This document shows positions 15,660-25,659 of a stretch of 64,000 nucleotides of DNA, in pieces (the stretch's first letter is position 1; each line of letters begins with the position of its first letter). Source of the DNA: Microbispora corallina (GTDB taxonomy: Bacteria > Actinomycetota > Actinomycetes > Streptosporangiales > Streptosporangiaceae); assembly GCF_016863035.1 (NCBI RefSeq), contig NZ_BOOC01000003.1:186001-250000 (forward strand), in the 5' to 3' direction. A model generated the notes under the pieces. That model had not been told where the DNA came from and ran no database searches. It saw nothing but the letters and a program-made list of their open reading frames with translations. A program made the translations under genes and the position numbers.

Positions 15660-16226
15660 ATGCGCACCCGGCTCGCCCAGGACCCCCAGGCCGACGAGCT
15701 GCTCGACCGCAGCCCGCTCGCGCTGCTGATCGGCATGCTGCTCGACCAGCAGATCCCCCTCGAGCGCGCCTTCGCCGGCCCCCGGACGATCGCCGACCGG
15801 CTGGGGCACGACCCGGACGCCCATGAGATCGCCTCCTTCGATCCCGCGGAGTTCGCGGCGCTGCTGTCGGCCAAACCCGCCGTCCACCGGTACCCGGGGT
15901 CCATGGCCGCCCGCGTCCAGACCCTCGCGGCCTATCTCGTCGAGCATTACGATGGCGCCGCAGAGAAGGTGTGGGAAGATGTCGGCGACGGTGCCGAGCT
16001 GCTGCGCCGGCTGATGGCCCTGCCGGGCTTCGGCAAGCAGAAGGCCCAGATCTTCCTGGCCCTGCTCGGCAAGCAACGCGGTGTGCGGCCGGCGGGGTGG
16101 CGCGAGGCGGCCGGGCCGTACGGCGAGGAGGGGGTGCACCGGTCGGTGGCCGACGTCGTGGACGCCGCGAGCCTCGAGCTGGTCCGCGCGACCAAGCAGG
16201 AAGCGAAGCGGGCGGCCAAGAAGTAG
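15660..16226 (+). CDS. HhH-GPD-type base-excision repair protein
   Basis: The 188-residue protein resembles the short actinobacterial HhH-GPD family related to 3-methyladenine and endonuclease III glycosylases. It has LIGMLLDQQIPLERAF at the front and a helix-hairpin-helix LMALPGFGKQKAQIFLALLG near residues 125-145. The usual catalytic Asp after the hairpin of large glycosylases is not evident, so activity may differ from classical enzymes. ATG 15660 is preferred over the upstream in-frame start because family homology begins there. The C-terminus is basic (KQEAKRAAKK), consistent with DNA binding. Confidence 0.75.
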   Translation: MRTRLAQDPQADELLDRSPLALLIGMLLDQQIPLERAFAGPRTIADRLGHDPDAHEIASFDPAEFAALLSAKPAVHRYPGSMAARVQTLAAYLVEHYDGAAEKVWEDVGDGAELLRRLMALPGFGKQKAQIFLALLGKQRGVRPAGWREAAGPYGEEGVHRSVADVVDAASLELVRATKQEAKRAAKK

Positions 16227-16403
16227 GCCGGATCTTCCTGCGCGAGGTGCCGGTCTTTTGACAGGATGCGTTGACCGCATGGCGGGCGGGGCTTCCGTCC
16301 GCGCATGCCGATCGCCGATGATGTAGGGCAGATCTGCACTACCAATCACAGTTATGGAGATGTGCCTCGTGGGAGACCCTGGCACGCGACGGAGGTGCCG
16401 ACC

Positions 16404-18485
16404 ATGAGCGCCGAAACCTCCGTGCCCCGTCCCCGGGAGTCCGGTTTGGACATCTCAGACTCCGACCTCTTCAGAGGCCTGATGTCGGAGGCTCCTTTCG
16501 CCTTCGCCTTCTTCGACCCGACGGGCAGGTTCGTCCGGGTCAACACGACCTTTACCGAGTTGACGGGCCACCCTGTCGAGCAGCATCTCGACCGGCTTCC
16601 CGCTGAGCTGCTGTCCGTCGACCTGACCGCGATCATCGACGCCGCCCTCCGCCGCATCGCCGAGGAGGGCCTTCCCGTCACCGACCAGCGTCTCCTCACG
16701 CGCGCCGAGAACGGGGACACCCGCCACTGGACCGTCTCGTTCTTCCCCATGCACGGCGACGGCGCCATGCTGGGCACGGCCCTGTTCGGCGTCGACCTGA
16801 CCGAGCGCCAGACGAACGAGGAGGAGCTGCGGCGCAGCGAGGAGCGCTACCGCTCGCTGGTGGAGTCGCAGCAGCAGCTCGTGTGGATCACCCAGCCCAA
16901 CGGCACGGTGGTCGAGGACGCCCCGCAGTGGCGGGCCATCACCGGTCAGGGCCTGGAGGAGTACCTCGCCCACGGCTGGCTGGACGCCGTCCACCCCGAC
17001 GACCGGCCCGGCGCCGAGGAGGCGTGGCGGGAGGCCCTGCGCGGCCGCACCATGTTCGAGTGGAGCTACCGGGTGCGCACCCGGGCCAGCGGCTACCGGC
17101 ACTTCGAGGTGCGGGCCGTCCCGATCATCAGGAACGGCCGCGTCGTGGAGTGGGTCGGCGCCAACACCGACGTCACGCCGCAGCGCGAGGCCGAGGAGAT
17201 GCGGGGCCGCCTGACCGACCAGCTCGGCGCGGCCGCGCTGCGCACCGCCCGGCTCCAGGGCGCGACGGCCCAGCTCGCCGAGGCGCTCACGGTCGAGCAG
17301 GTCGTCCAGGTGATCATCGACGTCGGCCGCACGGCCCTGGCCGCCGACCACTCCGCGGTGGCCCTGCTCGACCCCGACCGGGCGACGCTGAAGGTCATCA
17401 ACAGCGGCGGCATCCCGGACGCGCCGGGCGAGGAGATCGAGCTGTCGCACGCCAACGTGATGACCATGGCCGTCAACAGCCGGCGGCCGGTCTTCGCGGA
17501 GGCCCCGGCCAGCCTGCGGACGCTGCTGGTGGACGCCGGCGCCGAGGAGGATCACATCGGCGCCTTCCTCTCGCACACCGACGAGCGGGCCTGGGTCGGG
17601 CTGCCGCTGCTCGCGGCCGGGCGGGCCCTGGGTGCCCTGCGGTTCTCCTTCACCCGCACCCAGAAGATCTCCCAGGAGGACGGCGTCTTCCTGGAGGCCC
17701 TGGCCGGCCAGTGCGCGCTCGCCGTGGAGCGGGCGACGCTGTTCGAGCGCGAGCACCGCACCGCCGAGACGCTGCAGCGCAGCCTGCTGCCCGATCGGCT
17801 GCCGGTCGTGCGTGGCCTGGTGCTGTCCCAGCGGTTCCGCTCGGGCTCGCGGCACGTCCAGGTCGGCGGCGACTGGTACGACGCGTTCGTCCTGCAGGAC
17901 GGCCGGGTCGCGGCGGTCGTCGGGGACGTCATGGGCAAGGGCGTCAAGGCGGCCGCGGGCATGGGCCGGATCCGCAACGCCATGCGGGCGCTCGCGCTGA
18001 CCAACCCGCCCCCGGCGGCGGTCCTCACGGGCCTCGACCGGGTCTTCGAGGCGACCGAGGAGGAGGAGCAGGTCACGACCCTGGCGTACATGGTCGTGGA
18101 GCCCTCGACGGGGGAGGGGACGCTGGCCCTGGCCGGCCACCCGCCGCCGCTGCTGGTCTCCCCGCAGGGTGTCGGGCTGCTGCACGAGACCGAGCCCGGC
18201 ACGCCGCTCGGCTGGGCCACCAGCCGCAAGCAGTTCCGCTTCTGCGTGCCGCCGGGCCACACGGCCGTCCTGTACTCGGACGGCCTCGTCGAGAACCGCA
18301 AGAGGGGGCTGGACGCCGGACTCAGGGAGCTTTCGTCCTCGGTGGCCGAGGCGCCCCCGGAAGTCGTGAGCAGCCCGCATATGCTGCTCGATTTCCTGGT
18401 GGACCGCATGTTGTCCGGGTATGAACAGGATGACGACGTAACGGTCCTGGCGGTTCACGTGCCGCCCACCACGAAGAGTGACTGA
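16404..18485 (+). CDS. PAS-PAS-GAF-SpoIIE protein phosphatase
   Basis: The 693-residue protein carries a PAS domain (about 20-130, FAFAFFDPTGRFVRVNTTF), a second PAS with PAC motif (about 145-265), a GAF domain (about 295-460) and a PP2C/SpoIIE phosphatase domain (about 480-690). The last has metal-binding GGDWYDAF, GDVMGKG and YSDGLVE. Such proteins dephosphorylate anti-sigma-factor antagonists, so a stress signal can free an alternative sigma factor. No helices cross the membrane, so sensing is cytoplasmic. ATG 16404 has ggaggtg nine bases upstream. Its position just upstream of the principal sigma gene is suggestive, but the two are 218 bp apart. Confidence 0.9.
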   Translation: MSAETSVPRPRESGLDISDSDLFRGLMSEAPFAFAFFDPTGRFVRVNTTFTELTGHPVEQHLDRLPAELLSVDLTAIIDAALRRIAEEGLPVTDQRLLTRAENGDTRHWTVSFFPMHGDGAMLGTALFGVDLTERQTNEEELRRSEERYRSLVESQQQLVWITQPNGTVVEDAPQWRAITGQGLEEYLAHGWLDAVHPDDRPGAEEAWREALRGRTMFEWSYRVRTRASGYRHFEVRAVPIIRNGRVVEWVGANTDVTPQREAEEMRGRLTDQLGAAALRTARLQGATAQLAEALTVEQVVQVIIDVGRTALAADHSAVALLDPDRATLKVINSGGIPDAPGEEIELSHANVMTMAVNSRRPVFAEAPASLRTLLVDAGAEEDHIGAFLSHTDERAWVGLPLLAAGRALGALRFSFTRTQKISQEDGVFLEALAGQCALAVERATLFEREHRTAETLQRSLLPDRLPVVRGLVLSQRFRSGSRHVQVGGDWYDAFVLQDGRVAAVVGDVMGKGVKAAAGMGRIRNAMRALALTNPPPAAVLTGLDRVFEATEEEEQVTTLAYMVVEPSTGEGTLALAGHPPPLLVSPQGVGLLHETEPGTPLGWATSRKQFRFCVPPGHTAVLYSDGLVENRKRGLDAGLRELSSSVAEAPPEVVSSPHMLLDFLVDRMLSGYEQDDDVTVLAVHVPPTTKSD

Positions 18486-18703
18486 ATGAAACAGTCATAA
18501 CGGTTGCTTTCGGGTATCGGTGACCTCCTTCCGTACGCACTAGTGTCTCGGTCGGCCTAGGGTGGAGGAGCAACCGGCGGGACGCGGCCGTATCAGGTGC
18601 CGTGGCGTGCCACAATGGCATGTCGCGGTCCGCGCGACCACACCACCGGAAAAGAAGAAGCACCTGGGTCCATTCTCGCCATGCGTTCGTTCGAGAGGTG
18701 TTC

Positions 18704-20404
18704 GTGTCGCCTGCAAGTTCGACTCGCTCGAAGCCGTCGGAGCTGAACGAGCCAGTGATCCAGCAGCTCCTCGAGCGCGGCCGCTCGCAGGGCTTCCTCG
18801 AGTCTGAGGACGTCCGCAAGGCCTTCGAGGAAGCGGACATCCCGTTGTCGCAAGCCGCTGGATTCCTGCGCAGCCTCAGCAAGGAGGGTGTGACCGTCGT
18901 GGTGACCGCGGCGGACTCCGCGGCGGCGCCCAAGCGGTCTCGAGGTCAAGCCAAGCGCCGCACCCCCGCGCCCGTCAAGAAGTCCACGAAATCGGCCGCG
19001 GCGAAGGAGTCCCAGCCGGAGACCGTCACCGCCGTGGTGACCGACTCCGCGCCGGCCGCCAAGCCCGCCGTGAAGAAGGCCCCGGCCAAGCCGGCGCCCG
19101 CGAAGCCGGCTCCCGCCGCCAAGGCGCCCGCCAAGCCCGCGCCGCCCGCGAAGAAGGCCGCGCCCGACAAGGAGGCCCCGCAGGCTCCCGCCACGGGTCC
19201 CGAGCTCAAGGCCCCGAAGGCCGAGCCCCAGCCCAAGTCCGCCGTCGTCGGTGAGGACGACGAGGACATCGACCTCGACGGCGAGGTCGACATCGAGGAC
19301 TTCGACCTCGAGGTCGAGGACGTCGAGATCGAGGCGGAGGTCGAGACCGAGGCCGACGCGGAGACCGAGACCGACGCGGAGACCGACGCCGACGAGCCCA
19401 AGCCCGAGGCCATCGCCCAGTCCGAGGACGAGGTGCTGATCCTCACCGACGACGACGACGACGCTCCCGTGGCCCAGGTGGCCGCGGCCGGCGCCACCGC
19501 CGACCCGGTGAAGGACTACCTCAAGCAGATCGGCAAGGTGCCCCTCCTCAACGCCGAGCAGGAGGTCGAGCTCGCCAAGCGGATCGAGGCCGGCCTGTTC
19601 GCCGAGGAGCAGCTCGCCACCGACGGCGAGAGCCTCCCCGTCGACGTCCGCGCCGAGCTGGAGTGGATCGCCGAGGACGGCCGCCGCGCCAAGAACCACC
19701 TGCTCGAGGCCAACCTCCGTCTGGTCGTCTCGCTGGCCAAGCGGTACACCGGCCGCGGGATGCTCTTCCTGGACCTGATCCAGGAGGGCAACCTGGGCCT
19801 GATCCGGGCGGTCGAGAAGTTCGACTACACCAAGGGCTACAAGTTCTCGACGTACGCCACCTGGTGGATCCGGCAGGCGATCACCCGGGCCATGGCCGAC
19901 CAGGCGCGGACCATCCGCATCCCGGTCCACATGGTCGAGGTGATCAACAAGCTGGCCCGCGTCCAGCGGCAGATGCTGCAGGACCTCGGCCGCGAGCCCA
20001 CGCCGGAGGAGCTGGCCCGCGAGCTGGACATGACCCCGGAGAAGGTCATCGAGGTCCAGAAGTACGGCCGCGAGCCGATCTCCCTCCACACGCCGCTGGG
20101 CGAGGAGGGCGACAGCGAGTTCGGCGACCTCATCGAGGACTCCGAGGCCATCGTCCCGGCCGACGCGGTCAGCTTCACGCTCCTGCAGGAGCAGCTCCAC
20201 TCCGTTCTCGACACGCTGTCGGAGCGGGAGGCGGGCGTGGTGTCGATGCGGTTCGGCCTGACCGACGGCCAGCCGAAGACGCTCGACGAGATCGGCAAGG
20301 TCTACGGCGTCACGCGTGAGCGGATCCGCCAGATCGAGTCGAAGACCATGTCCAAGCTGCGCCACCCGTCGCGCTCGCAGGTCCTGCGCGACTACCTCGA
20401 CTGA
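18704..20404 (+). CDS. hrdB: Principal RNA polymerase sigma factor (HrdB/SigA)
   Basis: The 566-residue protein has a region 1.1-like N-terminus ([20 protein letters not shown]). A Lys/Ala/Pro-rich stretch follows (about 70-165), then an acidic segment and full regions 1.2 to 4. Region 2 includes [19 protein letters not shown] and [11 protein letters not shown], and region 4 ends [20 protein letters not shown]. This is the vegetative sigma of actinomycetes, directing polymerase to housekeeping promoters. GTG 18704 is chosen: gagagg lies just upstream and homology starts at [14 protein letters not shown]. The long KPA-rich and acidic insert is normal for HrdB of Streptomyces and relatives. Confidence 0.95.
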   Translation: MSPASSTRSKPSELNEPVIQQLLERGRSQGFLESEDVRKAFEEADIPLSQAAGFLRSLSKEGVTVVVTAADSAAAPKRSRGQAKRRTPAPVKKSTKSAAAKESQPETVTAVVTDSAPAAKPAVKKAPAKPAPAKPAPAAKAPAKPAPPAKKAAPDKEAPQAPATGPELKAPKAEPQPKSAVVGEDDEDIDLDGEVDIEDFDLEVEDVEIEAEVETEADAETETDAETDADEPKPEAIAQSEDEVLILTDDDDDAPVAQVAAAGATADPVKDYLKQIGKVPLLNAEQEVELAKRIEAGLFAEEQLATDGESLPVDVRAELEWIAEDGRRAKNHLLEANLRLVVSLAKRYTGRGMLFLDLIQEGNLGLIRAVEKFDYTKGYKFSTYATWWIRQAITRAMADQARTIRIPVHMVEVINKLARVQRQMLQDLGREPTPEELARELDMTPEKVIEVQKYGREPISLHTPLGEEGDSEFGDLIEDSEAIVPADAVSFTLLQEQLHSVLDTLSEREAGVVSMRFGLTDGQPKTLDEIGKVYGVTRERIRQIESKTMSKLRHPSRSQVLRDYLD

Positions 20405-20577
20405 CGGACCCGGGCGCGTGTCCCCTGGATCGTCCCGGCCCCGGCCGGCGTGATCCGCGGGACACCCCCGGGCTCGGCCGGGCGGCGACGGAGCCGTCCT
20501 CGCCGGAAACGCGGTTAACGTTCACGTAACATCCCGGTAGCGCCGTAGGCACGGTGACACTCCTAGGCTCGCGCCTC

Positions 20578-21552
20578 ATGGGAGTGATCGAAGTGGATCG
20601 GGCGCGTGCTCGGGGGCCACGAGTGATCCCGGACCGCCCGTGGGCGGACACCATCCTCGATGCGGCGGTCGAGGCCGCCCATCGGGGTGATCTGGCGGCA
20701 GGGGCGTCGGCGCTCGTGGCGAGCCGGGGTGACCCGGAGGTCCGATCGCTCAGGGTGGAGGCGCTGTCGCGCGCCCTGATGGGGTCGAGCCGGGCCGTCG
20801 AGGCGCTCGTGGCCTACGACCAGGGCAACCCCGACCTGTGGCTCTGGCTGGGCCGGGCACGCCTGGAGGAGGCCTGGGAGCTCAAGCCGGACGTGCGGGC
20901 CCGGGCCGTTCAGGCCGACCGGCTGCGGATCTTCCACGGCGCGATGGAGCGCGCCCGCCAGCCGCTGCTCACGGCGGCCGCGCTGGCCCCCGGAGACCCG
21001 GTGCCGTGGGAGGGCCTGATGTGGCTGGCGCTGGGCCTGGACCGGCCGCGCGCCGACAAGGACTCCGTCTGGTACGAGTGCACCCGCCGCTGGTCCACGC
21101 TCTACCCGGCGGCCGTGGCCCGGATGATCACACTGTCGCCCGGCTGGGGCGGCACCGGGCAGGAGATGCTCGACTTCGCCCGGGCGGCCGCGTCCCGGGC
21201 GCCGGAGGGGAGCCCCCTGCCGGCCCTGGTGCCGCTGGCCCACTTCGAGAACGTCGCCTCCGATCGCACCCCGATGTCGCGGGGCGGCTGGTTCGCCTTC
21301 GACGTGCAGCGGGAGATCGTCGCCGCCGCCGGGCAGTGGTCCGAGCGCCGTCTGGGCGGCCCCCATCCCCGGTCGATCGAGGCGCACAACGCGTTCGGCG
21401 CCGCCTTCTACCTCGCCGACCTGCGCCGGCCGGCCCGGGGCCACCTCGCCAGGACGGCGGGCCGCTTCAGCCGCCTGCCCTGGTCGCACCTCGGCGATCC
21501 CGGCCAGCACTACCGCCGGGCGTGCGCCCGCCTGAACCTCGCCTCCGGCTGA
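20578..21552 (+). CDS. Conserved hypothetical protein, TPR-like helical
   Basis: The product of about 324 residues is soluble and almost wholly helical. Repeated helix pairs such as AAHRGDLAAGASALVASRGD and LWLWLGRARLEEAWELKPDVR recall tetratricopeptide-type scaffolds. The C-terminal half has conserved-looking WGGTGQEMLDFARAAASRAP and NAFGAAFYLADLRRPA. I know of no assigned function. The exact start is uncertain: ATG 20578 is taken, but GTG 20593 has a better spaced gggag. It lies downstream of hrdB in an actinomycete-conserved neighbourhood and ends 16 bp from the convergent yaaA gene. Confidence 0.65.
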   Translation: MGVIEVDRARARGPRVIPDRPWADTILDAAVEAAHRGDLAAGASALVASRGDPEVRSLRVEALSRALMGSSRAVEALVAYDQGNPDLWLWLGRARLEEAWELKPDVRARAVQADRLRIFHGAMERARQPLLTAAALAPGDPVPWEGLMWLALGLDRPRADKDSVWYECTRRWSTLYPAAVARMITLSPGWGGTGQEMLDFARAAASRAPEGSPLPALVPLAHFENVASDRTPMSRGGWFAFDVQREIVAAAGQWSERRLGGPHPRSIEAHNAFGAAFYLADLRRPARGHLARTAGRFSRLPWSHLGDPGQHYRRACARLNLASG

Positions 21553-21568
21553 CCCGCCCCCGCGGCGC

Positions 21569-22318
21569 TCACTCCGTCACGATCACGTCGAGCGTCCGGG
21601 GGCCGCCGCGGGTCCGGCGGCCGCCCAGCTCCACCCGGTGACCCAGGTCCGCCAGCATCGCGGCCAGGTCCTCGGGCGTCTCCGGCCGGTCCGGGCTCTC
21701 GACCAGCGAACGGGCCACCGCGCCCCGGGTCGCCTTGGCCATGTGGCTGACGACGGTCCGGGTCCCGCCGGCCTCCCGGAGCACCCGTACCGCCACGGAA
21801 CGCTCGCCCGGCTGCCAGGCGGCGGCGTAGGTCGCCGAGCGCATGTCGACGACGAGGCCCTTCACGGGCGCGAGCGCGGCGGTGATCGCGGGCCGCCAGA
21901 ACGCGGCCAGGCCGCCCATGGGCGGCAGCCGTACGCCCATGGACAGCCGGTACGGCGGGACGCGGTCGGCGGGCCGCAGCAGCCCCCACAGGCCGGAGAA
22001 GATCACGATCCGCCGGTCGGCGCGGCGGCGGGCCTCGGGGGACAGCGTCCGCAACCCGAGGTTGTCGTAGAGGACGCCGGTGTACAGGTCGGCCACGCGG
22101 AGGGTCCGGGCCGCGGGCAGGGCGCGGTTGCGCTCGACCTCGCCGGCCTGCCCCTCCGTCAGGCCGAGCACGCCGGGCGCCTGCGGGGTGTGGCAGAGCG
22201 CGACGAGCGCGTCCAGGACCTTCTCGCGCGGGGAGTCGAGCTCGGGGAACCCGAGCCGCCGGACCGACGAGGTCCCCCGGGCGGCCTTCCCCTCGGACGG
22301 CGGCAGCAGGATGAGCAC
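21569..22318 (-). CDS. yaaA: YaaA-family peroxide stress protein
   Basis: The 249-residue protein opens with the family hallmark LILLPPSEGKA and has LYTGVLYDNLG, IFSGLWGLLRPADRVPPYRL, DMRSATYAAAWQ and VVSHMAKATRG in the usual order. In E. coli YaaA lowers free iron during hydrogen peroxide stress and binds DNA; the same role is likely but untested here. GTG 22318 gives the standard N-terminus; GTG 22324 two codons earlier is possible. It is followed in the same direction, after the 22351 stop of the permease gene upstream, by no obvious partner. Confidence 0.88.
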   Translation of the reverse strand: MLILLPPSEGKAARGTSSVRRLGFPELDSPREKVLDALVALCHTPQAPGVLGLTEGQAGEVERNRALPAARTLRVADLYTGVLYDNLGLRTLSPEARRRADRRIVIFSGLWGLLRPADRVPPYRLSMGVRLPPMGGLAAFWRPAITAALAPVKGLVVDMRSATYAAAWQPGERSVAVRVLREAGGTRTVVSHMAKATRGAVARSLVESPDRPETPEDLAAMLADLGHRVELGGRRTRGGPRTLDVIVTE

Positions 22319-22350
22319 GACCACAGAGCCTATCGAGGCCGTCCGCCCGG

Positions 22351-23277
22351 TCAGCCCCGCTGCCCCGTGGTCGCGATGCCCTGGACGAAGTAGCGCTGCC
22401 CGACGAAGAAGATCGCGATCAGTGGGAGCGTGGTGATCACGCCGGCGGCCAGCACGATCTCCCACTTGGGATCCCCGCCCTGGTAGAACTGGTCGACGAT
22501 CGCCTTGAGGCCCCGGGGGAGCGTGAACAGCTGCGGATCCTGCAGGTAGATCAGCGGCTTCATCAGGTCGAACCAGCTCGCCTTGAGCTCGAAGACGAAG
22601 GCGATGATCAGCGCGGGCCGCGCGAGCGGCAGCGCGATCCGCCAGAACAGGTCGAGGTAGGAGGCCCCGTCCACCCGGGCCGCCTCGAAGACGTACCGCG
22701 GGATGCCCAGGAAGAACTGGCGCAGCAGGAAGATGTAGAACGCCGAGCCGAACACGTTGCCCGCCCACAGCGGCACCTGGGTGCCGGTCAGCCCGACCGC
22801 GTTCCAGATCAGGTACGTCGGCACGAGCGTGACGGCGGCCGGGAGCATCATCGTGGCGAGCACGCTGCCGAACAGCACGCCCCGGCCCGGGAAGCGGAAG
22901 TACGCGAAGCCGAACGCCACGAACGCGCTCGACACGGTCACGGTCAGGGCCGCCATGAAACCGACGACGACCGTGTTGACCAGCCAGGCCGTCATCGGGG
23001 CGGCGTGCCACACGTCCACGTAGCTCTGCGGCGCGAACGGCCGGGGCCAGGGGAGGAACGGGTCGGCGAACGTCCGGTCCCGCGGCTTCAGCGAGGCCAC
23101 GACCAGCCAGACGAACGGGTAGAGGAACACGGCCGACGCGGCGGCCAGCATGACGAGGAAGAACGCCCTGCGGGTGCCGGCGCCGCCGGGGCGGTCGTCA
23201 CGCGCCACCGCGGCCGGGGAGGCCGGGCGGGCGAGCGGCCCCGCCGGGGCGGAGGTCCCCGCCGTGGTGCCGGTCAT
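22351..23277 (-). CDS. Carbohydrate ABC transporter permease (MalG type)
   Basis: The 308-residue inner-membrane protein has six helices and the EAA loop EAARVDGASYLDLFWRIALP that contacts the ATPase. The N-terminal 35 residues are an extended cytoplasmic Ala/Pro tail. It is the second permease of a CUT1 sugar importer. Its ATG overlaps the stop of the MalF-type gene by four bases, showing translational coupling. No ATPase gene is in the operon, as is usual in actinomycetes, where a shared MsiK-type ATPase serves several importers. Confidence 0.92.
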   Translation of the reverse strand: MTGTTAGTSAPAGPLARPASPAAVARDDRPGGAGTRRAFFLVMLAAASAVFLYPFVWLVVASLKPRDRTFADPFLPWPRPFAPQSYVDVWHAAPMTAWLVNTVVVGFMAALTVTVSSAFVAFGFAYFRFPGRGVLFGSVLATMMLPAAVTLVPTYLIWNAVGLTGTQVPLWAGNVFGSAFYIFLLRQFFLGIPRYVFEAARVDGASYLDLFWRIALPLARPALIIAFVFELKASWFDLMKPLIYLQDPQLFTLPRGLKAIVDQFYQGGDPKWEIVLAAGVITTLPLIAIFFVGQRYFVQGIATTGQRG

Positions 23278-24212
23278 CGGGACTCCAGTTCCGTCGAGCC
23301 CTGCGGCTCGGCCTCGTAGTAGACGAAGCGGTTGCCCACCTTCACCTGGATGACGGTGATCACCAGGATGATCAGGAACAGCACCCAGGCGAGGGCCGAG
23401 GCGTACCCCATGTGCAGGAACTGGAAGCCCTGCTGGAACAGGTACACGACGTAGAACAGGGCCGCGTCGCCGTAGGAGTGCTGGGCCGACTGGTTGCCGA
23501 AGAACATGGTGTAGACCTGGTCGAACATCTGCACCGACGAGATCGTGTTGATGATCACCACGAAGAACAGGGCTGAACTGATCATGGGCACGGTCACCGA
23601 GCGGAACCGCTGCCACGCCCCGGCGCCGTCGATCATGGCGGCCTCGTGGAGTTCGCGCGGCACGTTCCGCAGGGCGGCGAACAGGATGATCGTGGTGGAG
23701 CCCAGGTTCCACAGCGACATGAGCACGATGCCGGGCTTGACCCAGGCCGGGTCGGTCGTCCACTGCGGCCCGTCGATCCCGAACAGGCCGAGGAACTGGT
23801 TGACCAGCCCCGCCTGGCCGTTCAGCAGGAACAGGAACAGCACGCCCACCGCGACGTACGGCGTCATCGACGGCAGGTAGAAGACCGTGCGGAAGACGCC
23901 CGCCGCCCGGCCGGTGACGCGGTTGAGCATGAGCGCGAGCGCCAGCGCGATCACCGCGGCCAGCGGCACGTGCAGGACCGTGTAGAACGCCGTGTTGGCG
24001 ATGGCCCTGGCGACCTTGGGGTCCTGCGCCATCTGTGCGTAGTTGCCGAGGCCCACGAACTTCGGCGGCGAGATCAGGTCGTAGTCGGTGAGCGACAGCA
24101 CGAGGCTGGCGACCATGGGACCGGCCTGGAAGAGGACCAGGCCGATCAGCCACGGGAGCAGGAAGACGTACGCCCAGCGGGTCTCCGGGCGGCCGGACAG
24201 GCGGCGTGCCAT
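23274..24212 (-). CDS. Carbohydrate ABC transporter permease (MalF type)
   Basis: The 312-residue protein is the first permease of a CUT1 sugar importer. It has six transmembrane helices, a start WAYVFLLPWLIGLVLFQAGP and the EAA loop ELHEAAMIDGAGAWQRF. It starts at ATG 24212, three bases after the stop of the binding-protein gene, so the three genes form one operon in the order binding protein, MalF, MalG. The sugar is not predictable from sequence. Confidence 0.92.
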   Translation of the reverse strand: MARRLSGRPETRWAYVFLLPWLIGLVLFQAGPMVASLVLSLTDYDLISPPKFVGLGNYAQMAQDPKVARAIANTAFYTVLHVPLAAVIALALALMLNRVTGRAAGVFRTVFYLPSMTPYVAVGVLFLFLLNGQAGLVNQFLGLFGIDGPQWTTDPAWVKPGIVLMSLWNLGSTTIILFAALRNVPRELHEAAMIDGAGAWQRFRSVTVPMISSALFFVVIINTISSVQMFDQVYTMFFGNQSAQHSYGDAALFYVVYLFQQGFQFLHMGYASALAWVLFLIILVITVIQVKVGNRFVYYEAEPQGSTELESR

Positions 24213-24215
24213 GGC

Positions 24216-25565
24216 TCAGCCCGCCGCCTGGATGGCTCTGGTGGCCTCCTGCTGCGCCTGGGCGAGCGCCGCCCGCGCGTCCTGGCGGCCCTGCATGACC
24301 CGCGTCGCCGCGTCCAGCCACGCCGTCCGGAACTCCGACGCCGCGCCCGACTGGGGGACGACGAAGCCCTTGTCCTGGACGGCCAGGATGGTCTTGGTGG
24401 CCTCGTCGTACGGCCTGTGGCCGCTCGGCTTCACGACCTGGGAGAAGATCGCCTGGTCGGCCTTGGCGTTCGCGGTGAACGTGCCCGGGTACGCCTTGCC
24501 CTCCTGGGCCCGCTTGGCGGCCCTGGCCCTGGCCGCGGCGGTCCACGTGTCGGCCGACGTCATCGTCTTGATCCACTGGCAGGCGACGTCGGGGTGCTTG
24601 GCGCCCTTGGGGATGACCCAGGCGTTGCCGCCGGCGTAGTTGACGGGCCGGCCCTGCCGGTCCTTGAACGGCAGCACGGTGATCTCGGCGTCCGGCGAGG
24701 TGCCCGCCATCGAGGTGACCAGGAACTGCTCGGTCAGCATCATGCCGATCTGGTCCTCGGTGATCGGGTTCTTGTCGCCGAAGTAGTCGAAGGTGTCGGT
24801 GAACGCCTTGAGCCTCGTCCAGCCGCCCTGGTCCTTGAGCAGGCGGTTGGCGTAGTCGAGCGCCTCCACCACCTTGGGGTCGTCGAGATGGGCCGTCTTC
24901 CCGTCGGGCGACAGCAGGTCGGCGCCGTTGGCCTTGGCCCACAGGGGGAGGAACTCGGGCAGCTTGGGGTAGAAGCCGAAGCGCTGGATCTTGCCGCCGG
25001 AGACCTTGTTCATCTTCTTGGCCAGGGCGGCCAGGCCGTCCCAGTCGGAGGTGTCGATGCTCGCGGGGTCGACGCCGGCCTCCTTGGCGGCCTTGTCGTT
25101 CACCAGCAGGATGATCGAGGTGTAGAACTCCGGCACGCCGTACCATTTGCGGCCGAACTTCACCTGCTGCTGGGCCGCGGGATAGAAGTCGGACATGGGG
25201 ATGTTCTGCCGGGCGACGCAGTCGTCCAACGACTGGATGGCCCCCCGGGCGGCGTAGGTGCCGATGATGTCGCGGCCCAGGTACACCACGTCCGGCGGGT
25301 TGCCGCTGGCCACCGACGACAGGAACGCCTGCTCGTCGAACTGGCCCTGGTTGATCGTGAGCTTCACCTCCGGGTGGGCCTTCTTGAAGGCGTCCACACG
25401 GGTCGTGGCGATCTCGTCGGGTAGTCCGAAGCCCATGGTGGTCAGGGCGGCGGAGCCGCCGCCCTGGGACGTGGCGTTCTTGGAGCCCACGCCGCCGCAC
25501 GCCGCGAGGGCGAGGCCGCCTGCCAGGACGACGATGCCGGTACGGCTCCTGGGTGACAAGGACAC
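24216..25565 (-). CDS. Sugar ABC transporter substrate-binding lipoprotein
   Basis: The 449-residue protein has a lipoprotein signal with lipobox LAAC (Cys23) and the family 1 solute-binding body (DEIATTRVDAFKKAHPEVKL, GNPPDVVYLGRDIIGTYAA). It captures a sugar outside the membrane for the two permeases encoded just downstream. GTG 25565 has aaggag five bases upstream. No LacI-type regulator or operator-like palindrome is evident immediately upstream, which is unusual for such operons; regulation may come from a distant gene. Confidence 0.92.
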   Translation of the reverse strand: MSLSPRSRTGIVVLAGGLALAACGGVGSKNATSQGGGSAALTTMGFGLPDEIATTRVDAFKKAHPEVKLTINQGQFDEQAFLSSVASGNPPDVVYLGRDIIGTYAARGAIQSLDDCVARQNIPMSDFYPAAQQQVKFGRKWYGVPEFYTSIILLVNDKAAKEAGVDPASIDTSDWDGLAALAKKMNKVSGGKIQRFGFYPKLPEFLPLWAKANGADLLSPDGKTAHLDDPKVVEALDYANRLLKDQGGWTRLKAFTDTFDYFGDKNPITEDQIGMMLTEQFLVTSMAGTSPDAEITVLPFKDRQGRPVNYAGGNAWVIPKGAKHPDVACQWIKTMTSADTWTAAARARAAKRAQEGKAYPGTFTANAKADQAIFSQVVKPSGHRPYDEATKTILAVQDKGFVVPQSGAASEFRTAWLDAATRVMQGRQDARAALAQAQQEATRAIQAAG

Positions 25566-25659
25566 CGCCGCTCCTTAGGGGTCAGGAGAGTGGGACGGCG
25601 GCCAACTGCCCCTGTAACGAGTCCTAAACCCAGCAGTGCAGGTCAGCTACGCTGCCGGG

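Noticed and set aside
22351-25565. Missing ATPase in the sugar ABC operon as a sign of decay
   Set aside because: Actinomycete sugar importers commonly use a shared MsiK-type ATPase encoded elsewhere; all three genes here are intact.
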